64,000 nucleotides of DNA from positions 1-64,000 of the forward strand of contig NZ_BAEH01000050.1 in assembly GCF_000241305.1 (NCBI RefSeq), given 5' to 3'. Below, one piece after another: positions 19,959 to 29,989 of this stretch (the stretch's first letter is position 1; each line of letters begins with the position of its first letter). This stretch comes from Gordonia effusa NBRC 100432 (lineage in GTDB: Bacteria > Actinomycetota > Actinomycetes > Mycobacteriales > Mycobacteriaceae). The position numbers and the translations under genes were made by a program. The notes under the pieces were generated by a model that was not told the origin of the DNA, searched no databases, and saw only the letters and a program-made list of their open reading frames with translations.

Positions 19959-20375
19959 TCAGCCCGCGACGAGTATCGTCGCGCCGACCAGCGCCGGACC
20001 ATGTGGAACCCAGCGGGAGTCCCGGCATCTCGACGGCCCGATGATCATCGCCACCTGCGCCAGCAAGACCAGAACCAAGGCCGTGAGCGGATCACCCACT
20101 ATCCCGCCGAGCACATATGCCAATTTCACATCCCCGGCGCCGCAGTGCCCGAGCCCGAAAGTCGTCAGATAGGGCGACATCGCGACACACGCGGCGATGA
20201 GCGTGGTCGGATCACCACCGGTGACGTCACCGATCCCCGCCGCTGATACCGCCACCAGCGCGGGAAGGGTCCACCTGTTGGGCAATCGCATCGTGCGGGC
20301 ATCAACGCCGGCCAGAGCGAGCAACCACAGCGCGATGCCAACTCCGGCAACCGATTCCACCACGTGATCGATCAT
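19959..20375 (-). CDS. Prepilin peptidase, A24 family (short form)
   Basis: About 138 residues from the ATG at 20375 (another ATG at 20414 gives 151). Mostly hydrophobic helices with the two aspartate sites of A24 peptidases: D in GVDARTMRLPN and D in GAGDVKL. It lacks the N-terminal methylase half of PilD, as usual in actinobacteria, and would mature Flp/Tad pilins. No pilin genes are near; the same gene sits in this place in M. tuberculosis (Rv2551c). Confidence 0.85.
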   Translation of the reverse strand: MIDHVVESVAGVGIALWLLALAGVDARTMRLPNRWTLPALVAVSAAGIGDVTGGDPTTLIAACVAMSPYLTTFGLGHCGAGDVKLAYVLGGIVGDPLTALVLVLLAQVAMIIGPSRCRDSRWVPHGPALVGATILVAG

Positions 20376-20454
20376 GGCGTCGCGATCTCGGGATTCACGG
20401 CGCCCAGAAGGCATTCGGCCGTTCGCTGGGGATGGCGACAGGTGCTGTGGACGG

Positions 20455-21270
20455 TTACCGCGAGTCGTCGAGTGCGGCTGCCATCGCCGCCTTCGGGGCT
20501 GGCAAACCGGTGAACAGTTCGACCTGGCGGTAAGCCTGATTGAGCAACATCACCAATCCGCCGACCACGATTCCGCCAGCGGCGGTGACGGCGTCGGCCA
20601 GTGGCGTCGGCCACGGTGCGTAGATGACGTCGATGACTCGCTCGGCCGGCGCTATCGCCGCGGCGATAGTCGCCGATGCCGCGGCGGGCACCGTCGATAT
20701 CGTGACCGCGGCGTCGACGGCGGCATCGGTCAGCGCCGGCGAAGCCTCGAATGGCAGGTAATCCACCGCCATACCCAATTCATCGGCGACCTCGAAGGTC
20801 CGAAGCGCGCGATCGCGATCACGGGCGACAACAGTCAGATGTCGTACACCAGCGGTGCCTAGTGCCGCCAGAGTCGGCATCGCTGTGCCGCCCGCACCGA
20901 TCACTACCGCGCGCGGTCGTACCGCGAAGTCCGCACCGATTTCGGTCAATGCGCCAGTCATGCCGTCAATATCGGTGCAGTCGGCATACCAACCGCGTTC
21001 GGTGCGAACCAGAGTGTTCGCCGACCCGACGAGCGCCGCGCGGTCGGAAACCTCGGTCGCGTATCGCAATGCTGCGAACTTGCCCGGCATAGTCACCGAA
21101 AGTCCGACGTAGGAATCATCAAGGCCGTCAACTAACGCGGGCAAACTATCCGCGTCGCATTCGAGTCGTTCGTAGGTCCATCCAACAAGGCCAAGCGCCG
21201 CGTAGGCGGCCAGATGCAAATCTGGCGAACGAGAATGGCTAATTGGCTTACCGAGTACGGCTGCCCTCAT
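20455..21270 (-). CDS. aroE: Shikimate dehydrogenase
   Basis: 271 residues. Substrate domain starts GKPISHSRSPDLHLAAYAAL (KPISHS binds shikimate); NADP domain has the GAGGTAMPTL loop near 120-130. Reduces 3-dehydroshikimate. Six bases after mltG and probably co-transcribed with it. Confidence 0.93.
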   Translation of the reverse strand: MRAAVLGKPISHSRSPDLHLAAYAALGLVGWTYERLECDADSLPALVDGLDDSYVGLSVTMPGKFAALRYATEVSDRAALVGSANTLVRTERGWYADCTDIDGMTGALTEIGADFAVRPRAVVIGAGGTAMPTLAALGTAGVRHLTVVARDRDRALRTFEVADELGMAVDYLPFEASPALTDAAVDAAVTISTVPAAASATIAAAIAPAERVIDVIYAPWPTPLADAVTAAGGIVVGGLVMLLNQAYRQVELFTGLPAPKAAMAAALDDSR

Positions 21271-21276
21271 AGTCGC

Positions 21277-23019
21277 TTAACCGCACCCAACCGATAGGAA
21301 CTTATTCTCACAGGCCTTCTCACGATTCTTCTTATGCTCGGCGTAGTCATCGGCGAATAAGGTGGTACCCGCCTTATCAACGGTGATGAAATACTTCCAT
21401 TTTCCCGGTGCGGGATGTTCCAGAGCTTGCAGCGCCTTCACTCCAACCGTCGCAATCGGCGTCGGAGGCAGCCCCTTCACACGGTAGGTATTCCACTCGT
21501 TATCCGAGTTGTACGCATCACCGTGGACATCGATATTGGTTATCGCAGCGGTGTAATTGGCCGTCGAGTCCATCTCGAGACGTTGGTCGTCGGCCAGACG
21601 GTTCAATATGACTCGCGCCACCTTGGGGAAATCATTGGCTTCTCGCACTTCGCGTTCCACCACCGACGCCGCGACAAGTGTCTGATAAGGACTCAGGCCG
21701 GAATCGTTAGAACTCAGCAATCCCCATTGCTCGTACTGGCGAGCACTATCGGTTATCAACTGACGCAGAATGTCAGTCGCCGACGCTGACGGGTCGATCG
21801 ACTCCCACGTCCCCGGGGCGATAAGCCCTTCGATGCGACGATGATCGCCATTCAGTGCGGTGACCTCGGTCTTCGCCCACTGCGGTATTCCGAGCTCCTC
21901 CAGCGACGCGCTCGCCGCTGCCGTCGCCAATTCGTCGATGGTCGGGCCGACCTTAGAACCATTCACTGTTGTCGCCGTTGCCTCGGCGATCCGCTGGAAA
22001 ACACCCGGAGTGACCTTGCCGTCGATACCCTTCTTCGAGTCCAGCTGCGCGCCTTCCGGTATCACCACACGGCCCACCCGATAACTCCACTGGTCGTCGG
22101 CAAGCATGGCGACCGCTTTCGACGCCGGGATCTGGGTCCGCATCTTATAGATACCCGCCGACAACATCTTTCCGTCGGCGGCACGGGTAAACGCTTTAAC
22201 GCTGCCGACGACATCTTTGTCGGTCAGAATTCGTCCGAAATCGCGCAGCGTCGAATTTTCGGGAATCGTGACCAGTACGTCGCCGGTGCCCTGCGCATTC
22301 GAGTAATCACTTGCTCCGACTACGCCGAAGAATCGTAATCCGTAGTAGCCGACGCCGCCGACCATGACAAGCAGACAGACAATCACTGCCGCGAGTACGA
22401 CGGTGCGACGTCTGCGTCGATCAGGCGCGTCATGATCCGATGCGTCGACATCATCGAACGGATAGGCCGGCTCGACGGTGTCATCGACCGCCGAATAGGC
22501 GTGATGGGTGACGGGCGCGAGGTCAACCGATTGGGCATCGTCCACATCGGGGATGTCGGCCACATCTTCGGTGAACCGATCATCGACGCTCTGCTGGTCG
22601 GCGATTTGCTGGTCGGCGATGTCGTCGGCAAACGACGATGTCGCCGCGGTCTCCGCGGAAGTCGGTTGATGCCGTCGAATGTTGGGTTCGCGAACCTGCC
22701 CCTGCCGGCTCGGCCGAATCGCGGGTTCGGGTGCGGGCGGCGCCGAATCGAAGCGCTGGGGCGAGTCAACGCGCTGGCCTGGTTCTATACGCTGAGGCAG
22801 CACCCGTCCGGTGCCGGCATCGACGACGTCGTCAACGCGTGGCACTTGGCCGGTCTGCCAGATGGGCACCGAAGTGTCACCGTCGAGGCGCCTGCGCCGA
22901 TGTCGGGTATTCGGGCGAGCCGCCGGATCGATCTCGGTGAAATACCGCCGACGATCGGCGTCGTCGGCGCCGCCGCGATGACGACTGTGCGGCCGGTCGG
23001 ACTCGTTGTCAGAACTCAC
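21277..23019 (-). CDS. mltG: Endolytic murein transglycosylase MltG
   Basis: 580 residues, longer than enterobacterial MltG because of a roughly 200-residue hydrophilic, Asp/Arg/Pro-rich cytoplasmic N-terminus, common in actinobacteria. One transmembrane segment at about 207-230 (VVLAAVIVCLLVMVGGVGYY), then the YceG domain with catalytic Glu in VVEREV and the motif RLADDQRLEMDSTANY. Cuts nascent glycan strands, setting their length. Between ruvX and aroE as in mycobacteria. Confidence 0.93.
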   Translation of the reverse strand: MSSDNESDRPHSRHRGGADDADRRRYFTEIDPAARPNTRHRRRRLDGDTSVPIWQTGQVPRVDDVVDAGTGRVLPQRIEPGQRVDSPQRFDSAPPAPEPAIRPSRQGQVREPNIRRHQPTSAETAATSSFADDIADQQIADQQSVDDRFTEDVADIPDVDDAQSVDLAPVTHHAYSAVDDTVEPAYPFDDVDASDHDAPDRRRRRTVVLAAVIVCLLVMVGGVGYYGLRFFGVVGASDYSNAQGTGDVLVTIPENSTLRDFGRILTDKDVVGSVKAFTRAADGKMLSAGIYKMRTQIPASKAVAMLADDQWSYRVGRVVIPEGAQLDSKKGIDGKVTPGVFQRIAEATATTVNGSKVGPTIDELATAAASASLEELGIPQWAKTEVTALNGDHRRIEGLIAPGTWESIDPSASATDILRQLITDSARQYEQWGLLSSNDSGLSPYQTLVAASVVEREVREANDFPKVARVILNRLADDQRLEMDSTANYTAAITNIDVHGDAYNSDNEWNTYRVKGLPPTPIATVGVKALQALEHPAPGKWKYFITVDKAGTTLFADDYAEHKKNREKACENKFLSVGCG

Positions 23020-23107
23020 CGGGCGATCACCGACAAAAACCCCGCATTCTCACAATTGCGCATCTCAATTTTTGGCTTGTCGATACCAATCGACATGCCT
23101 AACCCCG

Positions 23108-23569
23108 TCATCGGGCAAAGTCCAACCACCCCTGAAGAATAGCGACTGCCGCCGCCTGATCAATCACCGAGCGTGCCGATTTCGCACTTACTCCCGCTGA
23201 ACGTAACGCACGCGACGCACTCGCGGTGGTCATTCGTTCGTCGAAATACTCTAGTGGAACTGGGGATATTCGCGCCTCGATCTCAGTTCCGAAGGCGCGG
23301 ACCGCATCGGCCGCGAACGACTCCTCACCGGCGAGATTTCGCGGCAATCCGACGATGACCGCGACTGCTTCGTACTCGTCGACTAGCTCGGCGATCCGAT
23401 CGAGGTCACTTCCGCGGGTCTTTCCGCGCGACCGCGATACGGTCTCGACCGGCGTTGCCAGAATGCCATCGGGATCGCATACCGCGATACCGATTCGAAC
23501 CGTGCCGACGTCGATGCCCAGTCGCCGACCACGGACCCAGGTCACCCGGCTACCCAGCCTGTCCGGCAA
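23108..23569 (-). CDS. ruvX: Holliday junction resolvase-like / pre-16S rRNA nuclease YqgF
   Basis: 153 residues, RNase H fold with [13 protein letters not shown] (catalytic Asp), VGLPRN (internal strand) and YFDERMTT. It trims pre-16S rRNA in studied bacteria. The start at 23569 overlaps the alaS 3' end; a GTG nine codons later is possible. Confidence 0.93.
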   Translation of the reverse strand: MPDRLGSRVTWVRGRRLGIDVGTVRIGIAVCDPDGILATPVETVSRSRGKTRGSDLDRIAELVDEYEAVAVIVGLPRNLAGEESFAADAVRAFGTEIEARISPVPLEYFDERMTTASASRALRSAGVSAKSARSVIDQAAAVAILQGWLDFAR

Positions 23570-26339
23570 GTTGCGCTACTCGGGCCAGCGCAGCGTCGAT
23601 GCCAGTCACGTCGTCGCCGGACCCCTGCGCGAGATCCGGTTTACCCCCACCGCGTCCACCGACCAGTGGCGCGATTTCCTTCACAACGTCGCCCGCTTTC
23701 AACCCGCCTTTACGTGCGGCGTCGGTGGTCGCGACGACGAAGGGCACCTTCGCCGCGCTGCCGCCGTCGCCGATAACCGAGAACAGCACGACGACGGCCG
23801 GCCGGTCACCGACCTTCGCTCGCAATTCGGTTGCCAATCCACGCAGGCCGTTGCCGTCGATGTCGTCGGCGACCCGACCGGAGACAACGAGTGTGTCGCC
23901 AACGGTAGCCGCGGAATCGATCAGTCCGGCCGCAGCCGCACCCGCTGCCTCGGCCTTCAGTTTCGCGAGTTGTTTCTCGGCGTCACGCAGCTTGGTGACC
24001 AACAATTCGACGCGGTCGGGCACTTCGGCGGACGGAACCTTCAGCGATGACGCCAAACCGGCCATCAACGCACGCTCTTTGGACAGGTAGCGGAAAGAAT
24101 CCATGCCCACGTATGCCTCGACGCGGCGCACGCCCGAGCCGACCGACGATTCGCCGACCACGGTGACCGGCCCGATCTGCGCGGACGACGCCACGTGAGT
24201 GCCGCCGCACAGTTCCATCGAGAATGGACCACCGATGTCGACAACCCGGACCACGTCACCGTAGTTCTCGCCGAAGAGTGCCATCGCGCCCATCGCCTTG
24301 GCCTCGGTCAGCCCGGTCTCGAAAGTCCGAACCGGGTAGTTCGCCTCAACGGCAGAGTTGGCGATCTCTTCGATCTCCGACCGTTGCGACTCCGACAGCG
24401 GCTTGGCCGAGTGGAAGTCGAACCGCAGATAACCCGGGCGGTTCAACGACCCGGCCTGCGTGGCCGATGGCCCCAAGACCTGCCGCAGAGCCGCGTGCAC
24501 CATATGGGTGCCGGAGTGGCCCTGAGTCGCGCCGTGACGCCACGATGCGTCGACGGCGGCGATCACCTCATCACCTTCGACGATCTCGCCCTCGTCGACG
24601 ACCACCTTGTGCAGCCAGACCGATTTGGCGACCTTCTGGACGTCAGTGACGCGTAGGCGAACCCCGGCGCCGGTGGTAATCGACCCGACGTCGGCCATCT
24701 GACCACCCGACTCCGCGTACAGCGGCGACCGGTCGAGGATTACGTCGAGTTCCTGTCCCACACCCGCCTGGGCGATCCGCTGCCCGCCAGCCACCAAGCC
24801 GAGCACCCGGGCATCGGAGACGAGTTCGTCAAAGCCGGTGAACTCGGTAGGACCGCGATCCACGAATTCGCGATACACCGAGAGGTCGGCGTGTCCCGAC
24901 TTCCGTGCGGTGGCATCGGCCTTGGCGCGAGTGCGCTGCTGTGCCATGAGTTCGGCGAATCCATCGCGATCGACGGTCAGTCCCGCCTCCGACGCCATCT
25001 CCAGCGTCAGATCGATAGGGAATCCATAGGTGTCGTGCAGCGCGAAGGCATCCGAGCCACTGATCTGCGTGCGCGATGCCTTTTTCGTCGCATCCGCGGC
25101 GTCGGTGAACAGTTTGGACCCGGCGACGAGTGTGGTGGAGAACGCCGCCTCCTCGCCTACCGCGACGGTGAGGATGTGCTCACGCTGATCGGCGAGCTCG
25201 GGATAGGCGGGCGACATGAGGTCGATGCCGACCGATACGAACTCGCGCATCGTGGGCTGCGTCGCACCGAGCAGGCGGACCGAACGAACAATGCGGCGCA
25301 ACAGTCGCCGCAGCACATATCCGCGGCCGTCGTTGGACGGCAACACCCCGTCACCGATCAGCATGACAGCGGTACGCGTGTGGTCGGCGATAACACGGAA
25401 TCGAACGTCGTCCTCGTGACTCGCGTGGTGACCATTCGGCCCGCTCGCTGCGCTCCCGGCGCCGTCATCATTCGGCCCGCTCGCTGCGCTCCCGGCGCCG
25501 TCATCATTCGGCCCGCTCGCTGCGCTCCCGGCGCCGTACGGCTTGCCGGTCAACGACGCCGCGACATCGATAATCGGCTTGAGTAGGTCGGTCTCGTAGA
25601 CATTATCGACGCCCTGCAGCAGGCAGGCGACACGTTCGATGCCCATACCGGTGTCGATATTCTTCTTCGGCAGTGGCCCCAGGATCTCGTAGTTATCCTT
25701 CGTGGTGCCTTCGCCGCGTTCGTTCTGCATGAACACGAGATTCCAGATCTCGATATAGCGGTCCTCGTCGGCCTCCGGACCGCCTTCGACGCCATAGTCG
25801 GGGCCACGGTCGTAGAAGATCTCCGAACACGGGCCGCACGGGCCGGGCACGCCCATCGACCAATAGTTGTCGGCCATTCCCCTTCGTTGAATACGCTCGG
25901 CCGGCACGCCAATCTCGTCGCGCCAAATGGTAAAAGCCTCATCATCGTCGAGAAAGACTGTGGGCCAAAGTTTTTGCGGATCTATGCCGTAGCCGCCGTC
26001 TGCCACGCTGTCGGTCAGCAGGCTCCACGCGAACCCGATTGCCTCGCGTTTGAAGTAGTCGCCGAAGGCGAAGTTGCCCGCCATCTGAAAGAAGGTGTTA
26101 TGTCTGGTGGTGATACCGACTTCTTCGATGTCGAGGGTGCGCACGCATTTCTGCACACTTGTCGCGCGGTCATACGGCGGATTCTGCGCGCCCAGAAAGT
26201 ACGGCTTGAACGGCACCATTCCCGCGTTGACGAACAGCAGGTTGGGATCGTCGAGGATCAGCGGCGCACTCGGCACCTCGGTGTGACCGGCTCGGATGAA
26301 ATGGTCCAGAAATCGCTTGCGGATTTCATGCGTTTGCAC
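23550..26339 (-). CDS. alaS: Alanine-tRNA ligase with an in-frame triple repeat insertion
   Basis: 929 residues, somewhat over the usual 880-900. Order: class II aminoacylation domain (about 1-250), tRNA-binding domain, editing domain with CGGTHV zinc site near 690, and C-terminal C-Ala/DHHA1. Three 12-residue units ([12 protein letters not shown]) lie at about 267-302, just before [13 protein letters not shown], a loop where bacterial AlaRS length varies. The gene is essential, so the insertion must be tolerated. Followed by ruvX and mltG, as in other mycolata. Confidence 0.96.
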   Translation of the reverse strand: MQTHEIRKRFLDHFIRAGHTEVPSAPLILDDPNLLFVNAGMVPFKPYFLGAQNPPYDRATSVQKCVRTLDIEEVGITTRHNTFFQMAGNFAFGDYFKREAIGFAWSLLTDSVADGGYGIDPQKLWPTVFLDDDEAFTIWRDEIGVPAERIQRRGMADNYWSMGVPGPCGPCSEIFYDRGPDYGVEGGPEADEDRYIEIWNLVFMQNERGEGTTKDNYEILGPLPKKNIDTGMGIERVACLLQGVDNVYETDLLKPIIDVAASLTGKPYGAGSAASGPNDDGAGSAASGPNDDGAGSAASGPNGHHASHEDDVRFRVIADHTRTAVMLIGDGVLPSNDGRGYVLRRLLRRIVRSVRLLGATQPTMREFVSVGIDLMSPAYPELADQREHILTVAVGEEAAFSTTLVAGSKLFTDAADATKKASRTQISGSDAFALHDTYGFPIDLTLEMASEAGLTVDRDGFAELMAQQRTRAKADATARKSGHADLSVYREFVDRGPTEFTGFDELVSDARVLGLVAGGQRIAQAGVGQELDVILDRSPLYAESGGQMADVGSITTGAGVRLRVTDVQKVAKSVWLHKVVVDEGEIVEGDEVIAAVDASWRHGATQGHSGTHMVHAALRQVLGPSATQAGSLNRPGYLRFDFHSAKPLSESQRSEIEEIANSAVEANYPVRTFETGLTEAKAMGAMALFGENYGDVVRVVDIGGPFSMELCGGTHVASSAQIGPVTVVGESSVGSGVRRVEAYVGMDSFRYLSKERALMAGLASSLKVPSAEVPDRVELLVTKLRDAEKQLAKLKAEAAGAAAAGLIDSAATVGDTLVVSGRVADDIDGNGLRGLATELRAKVGDRPAVVVLFSVIGDGGSAAKVPFVVATTDAARKGGLKAGDVVKEIAPLVGGRGGGKPDLAQGSGDDVTGIDAALARVAQLAGQAG
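25434..25541 (-). repeat. Three tandem 36-bp repeats inside alaS
   Basis: Units begin at plus-strand 25434, 25470 and 25506. Sense core GGGAGCGCAGCGAGCGGG, linker encoding PNDD. The same 36-bp period and reading phase as in the acyl-CoA dehydrogenase and pdxT, but with a G-C-A-G variant core (SAAS instead of SEAS). Confidence 0.9.
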
Positions 26340-26443
26340 TCTGGGGGTCCTTCTAGGGGTTTTAACGACAAGTCAAGACCTCTAGCGTACCGCCAGCCAC
26401 ATCAGCGGCTGCGGTCGCCGACGACGTGAGCGCGACCCGCGCC

Positions 26444-27805
26444 TTACCGCAAGCGGCGCACGATTGCGCGCAGCCGCGGCAAACGGGTAACCAAGTCGCG
26501 TTCAAAGCCCCGTTCGGTCGGTTCGTAGTAGTCGGCGCCGACCAGCTCGTCAGGTGGATACTGTTGGGGCAGAACACCATCGGGGTCGTTATGCGGGAAT
26601 TTGTAACCAACCGCATTGCCGAGTTTCTCGGCCCCGGCATAGTGTCCGTCCCGCAGGTGCGGTGGCACAGCCCCGGATTTGCCAGCCGCCACGTCAGCCA
26701 TCGCCGCGCCTAGTGCCGACGTCACCGCCCCCGACTTCGGCGCGGTCGCGAGATGAATCGTTGCCTGCGCGAGTGCGAGTTTGGCCTCCGGCATACCCAC
26801 CAGGGAGACCACCTGCGCCGCCGCCACCGCGGTTTGCAGGGCAGTCGGGTCAGCCATCCCGACATCCTCCGAGGCGTGGATCATCAGCCGGCGGGCGAGG
26901 AACCGCGGGTCCTCGCCCGCGGTGATCATCCGGGCGAGGTAGTGCAGCGCGGCATCGACGTCAGAGCCACGGATCGACTTAATGAACGCGCTGATGATGT
27001 CGTAGTGCTGATCACCGTCACGGTCATAACGCACGGCCGCACGATCAATTGCCTGCTCGACGTCGGCAATACCCACCACCGGCACATCGTCAGCGTCGGA
27101 CGATAGGTCGTCGAGATATGGCGCGGTACTCGCTTCCAGTGCGGTCAGCGCACGACGCGCGTCCCCGCCTGCGACGGCAACCAGATGATCAAGTGCCTCG
27201 TCGCTCACCGCCAACGCACCGTTCAGGCCGCGCGGACTAGCGATCGCCCGAGCCAAAACTTCACGAATATCGTTCTCCGACAACGTTTGTAGCCGAAGGA
27301 CCAACGAACGAGACAGCAGCGGTGCGACCACTGAGAACGACGGATTCTCGGTAGTTGCCGCCACCAACAGCACGATCCGGTTCTCCACCGCGTCGAGCAG
27401 TGCGTCCTGCTGTGTTTTAGAGAACCGATGAACTTCGTCGATGAACAGCACCGTTTGTTGTCCGGCGATCAGCCGTCGGCGCGCAACGTCGATGACCGCC
27501 CGCACCTCCTTCACCCCGGCCGACAATGCCGACAACGCCTCAAACCGGCCGCCGGTAGCTCGCGAGATGAGCGACGCCATCGTGGTCTTGCCGGTTCCCG
27601 GCGGACCGTAGAGCAAAACCGACGCCGCTCCCGAACCGGCGATCAGCCGTCGCAGGGGTGACCCCGCGGTAAGCAGGTGCTCTTGACCGATCAGGTCGTC
27701 GAGTGTCTGCGGCCGCATTCGGACCGCGAGCGGAGCGTCCGCTCCGTCGGGCGGGCCGAGCGGCGGCGTCGCAGCGCTCGGAACCGGATCGAAAAGACTA
27801 TCCAT
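26444..27805 (-). CDS. rarA: Replication-associated recombination ATPase RarA/MgsA
   Basis: 453 residues. AAA+ clamp-loader-like ATPase: Walker [11 protein letters not shown] (about 70-79), Walker B FIDEVHRF, sensor and C-terminal tetramerisation domain ([13 protein letters not shown]..., [10 protein letters not shown]). It acts at stalled forks. Also annotated as MgsA. Upstream of alaS with a gap of about 100 bases in which I see no clear signal. Confidence 0.94.
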   Translation of the reverse strand: MDSLFDPVPSAATPPLGPPDGADAPLAVRMRPQTLDDLIGQEHLLTAGSPLRRLIAGSGAASVLLYGPPGTGKTTMASLISRATGGRFEALSALSAGVKEVRAVIDVARRRLIAGQQTVLFIDEVHRFSKTQQDALLDAVENRIVLLVAATTENPSFSVVAPLLSRSLVLRLQTLSENDIREVLARAIASPRGLNGALAVSDEALDHLVAVAGGDARRALTALEASTAPYLDDLSSDADDVPVVGIADVEQAIDRAAVRYDRDGDQHYDIISAFIKSIRGSDVDAALHYLARMITAGEDPRFLARRLMIHASEDVGMADPTALQTAVAAAQVVSLVGMPEAKLALAQATIHLATAPKSGAVTSALGAAMADVAAGKSGAVPPHLRDGHYAGAEKLGNAVGYKFPHNDPDGVLPQQYPPDELVGADYYEPTERGFERDLVTRLPRLRAIVRRLR

Positions 27806-27828
27806 CGCTGGTTCGTCAGCCCAGGTGG

Positions 27829-29010
27829 TCAGCTCAACCAGGCGCGCTGCAATGCGAGCCCAACCGACGAGGCGAACTCGGCGACCTGTGTCTCGCCCGA
27901 ACGGGCCGCGGCGTCGGCGAGATCGGTCCAGCGTGCGACGATCACCCGCGGGTCGTTGCTGTGCAGGGCCCAGTCATGCGAGAGCACCGACGCCGGGTCT
28001 TCCACAATGCCACCGGGCAACGGCGCGGGATCGGTATCGAAGGTGCCCTCGGGCAACATCCACACCGTCGATAACCACGACCACAACAGCCAAGCGGTCA
28101 GCAGCCGCGAATTGAGTTCGTCGTCATTTCGTAGCCGCGGCCAGATTCCCTCGACCTCCGAGCGCCACGCGTCGACCAATGCCGATTCCAGCTCGGCTCG
28201 ACGGCCAAGATTGATCGTCGACAGATGCTGGCCGAACGTAGCCACGGCATAGGCGATATCGAGCATGGCGTCACGGAACCCGCCCCATTCGTAGTCCATG
28301 AACTGGACGCCGTCGTCATTGAGCAGGATGTTTTCCGGGCCGACATCGGATGGGCTGAATGCGCGGTGGTCGCCTCCGGCGAATAGTTCACACCCCGCCT
28401 CAAGCATCTGCGCGACCGCGTCGGGCAACTCGACATCGAGTAAAGCCGCGGCCGACGCCGCCGAACTCGTCGCCAAACGTGCCCAGCGCTCGCCGACGTC
28501 GTCGCTTACGCCGACTTTCCCGTTGCCGCGCCGCAACAGTGCCGCGAAATCCTCTTCGCCACCGAGCGTCGCCGCGTGCATCCGCCCCAATGCCTGTCCC
28601 CACGCCGACACCGCCCGCGACGTCGCGACGACGTCGGTACCCGACAACAAATCCTTCATCGACTGACCATTGCCGAGGTCCGATAGCACCAACAGGCGGC
28701 GGTCGTAGTCAGAAGCGATCAACTGCGGGCCGGGCCGCGATTCATTTGGCAGCGCCGTCACATACTGATACGACACCACCTCACGCTGAAACGAGCGCGG
28801 ATCCTCATGTGGGGGTAGCGATTTGATCACCAACGTGCGATCCATGGATACTGGATTCTGCGCAACTCGGGCGCGTACCACCGTGGTCCGGCCGCTACCC
28901 CCGAGATCCTCGGCGTCGGCAAGTGACACCGGTGCCCCCGCACGAGTAGTAAGCAGCCGTTCGGCCGCGTCAACCGCGCCGGACAGGTGATTGTCAGCAA
29001 GAACAGTCAT
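27829..29010 (-). CDS. Phosphotransferase family protein (APH-like fold), substrate unknown
   Basis: About 393 residues from the ATG at 29010 (TTG or GTG codons upstream are possible). Kinase-like APH fold: Lys in TLVIKSLPP, catalytic region [12 protein letters not shown] (Asp and Asn present, the usual preceding His replaced) and metal-binding DYEWGG. Members of this broad family phosphorylate small molecules; antibiotic resistance should not be assumed. 23 bases upstream of rarA on the coding strand's far side, possibly co-transcribed. Confidence 0.8.
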   Translation of the reverse strand: MTVLADNHLSGAVDAAERLLTTRAGAPVSLADAEDLGGSGRTTVVRARVAQNPVSMDRTLVIKSLPPHEDPRSFQREVVSYQYVTALPNESRPGPQLIASDYDRRLLVLSDLGNGQSMKDLLSGTDVVATSRAVSAWGQALGRMHAATLGGEEDFAALLRRGNGKVGVSDDVGERWARLATSSAASAAALLDVELPDAVAQMLEAGCELFAGGDHRAFSPSDVGPENILLNDDGVQFMDYEWGGFRDAMLDIAYAVATFGQHLSTINLGRRAELESALVDAWRSEVEGIWPRLRNDDELNSRLLTAWLLWSWLSTVWMLPEGTFDTDPAPLPGGIVEDPASVLSHDWALHSNDPRVIVARWTDLADAAARSGETQVAEFASSVGLALQRAWLS

Positions 29011-29074
29011 TGCCTCTAACCTACCCAACTTCACGGCATAACGGGTAACGGTCGGGCGATCGGAGGACTCACGA

Positions 29075-29989
29075 TTACGCGTTCACTTGCGGCGTCGAGA
29101 CCGGAGTGACGTCGACCGACACGTCGATCTTGCTGTTCGTAGACTCGCTGAAGATCACGCCGCGCAAGGGCGGGACATCGGCATAGTCACGCCCCCATGC
29201 CACCGTTATGTGCCGCTCCCCAACCAGCACGTTATTCGTTGGGTCGAAGGCGATCCACCGGTCACCCGGCAGCCACACCGCGGCCCACGCGTGCGAGGCG
29301 TCGGCGCCGAAAACGCGTTCGGCCCCCGGCGGCGGATCGGTTGCCAGATATCCGGACACATACCGGGCGGCCAGCCCCTGCGACCGCAGACAAGCAATCG
29401 CGACGCGGGCGAAGTCCTGACACACGCCTTCGCGGTATTCCAGTACCCGATCGACCTTGGTACTGATCTCGGTCGATCCGGACCGATAGGTGAAGTCCTC
29501 GAAGATCCGGCCGTTCAGATCGACGATGGTCTCGATCAACGGCCGTTGTGGGACAAAGACTTTCGAGGCGTAGTCACGCACCGACGCGGTGATCTCCGGC
29601 GGATAGAGGTCGAGTTGATATTCGACGGCGCGTGCGCCGCTACGTCCCGACGGTCGCGCGAATTCCCACGGTGCCCGCGCCGACGACGACGTCAACAACT
29701 GCTGGTCGACCGGATCAACTTCAACCGTCGAAGTTCCGATGACCTCGAGGCGCCGGTGCGGGGTACGTACCTGGAAATAGTTGTCGGTGTTGCCGTAGAT
29801 GTCGATTCCAGTGGAAACGTCGTCGGGATGCGGGTCGATAGTTACCTGCGCGTCGAGCACGCGCTGGCCGGGTAAAGCTCGCGGTTGCAGGTGGCAACGA
29901 CCATAGGAATTTGTCACGACGTCGCCATAGTCGTAGCGCGTTTGATGTGTCACGCGATAGCGGCGCGCGTTGGCCTCCGGGCCGGTCAC
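29075..29989 (-). CDS. Transglutaminase-like cysteine peptidase family protein
   Basis: About 304 residues from the GTG at 29989, which overlaps the ATP-grasp gene stop (GTGA). N-terminal bacterial transglutaminase-like region (YRVTHQTRYDYGDVV...), then the core with Cys in GVCQDFARVA, His in SHAWAAVW and Asp in AFDPTNN, a complete Cys-His-Asp triad. No signal peptide, so cytosolic. Coupled to the ATP-grasp/alpha-E gene, a pairing seen in many bacteria and proposed to make or trim a small peptide-like product. Confidence 0.9.
   Translation of the reverse strand: MTGPEANARRYRVTHQTRYDYGDVVTNSYGRCHLQPRALPGQRVLDAQVTIDPHPDDVSTGIDIYGNTDNYFQVRTPHRRLEVIGTSTVEVDPVDQQLLTSSSARAPWEFARPSGRSGARAVEYQLDLYPPEITASVRDYASKVFVPQRPLIETIVDLNGRIFEDFTYRSGSTEISTKVDRVLEYREGVCQDFARVAIACLRSQGLAARYVSGYLATDPPPGAERVFGADASHAWAAVWLPGDRWIAFDPTNNVLVGERHITVAWGRDYADVPPLRGVIFSESTNSKIDVSVDVTPVSTPQVNA

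Noticed and set aside
18843-20246. 467-residue plus-strand open frame over aroC.
   Set aside because: Antisense to chorismate synthase and the prepilin peptidase; composition is not protein-like.
26340-26443. T-box or other riboswitch before alaS.
   Set aside because: No T-box core or strong stem seen in the gap upstream of alaS.
27829-29010. Aminoglycoside resistance gene.
   Set aside because: Only the broad APH/kinase fold is supported; housekeeping context and altered catalytic His argue against naming a resistance function.
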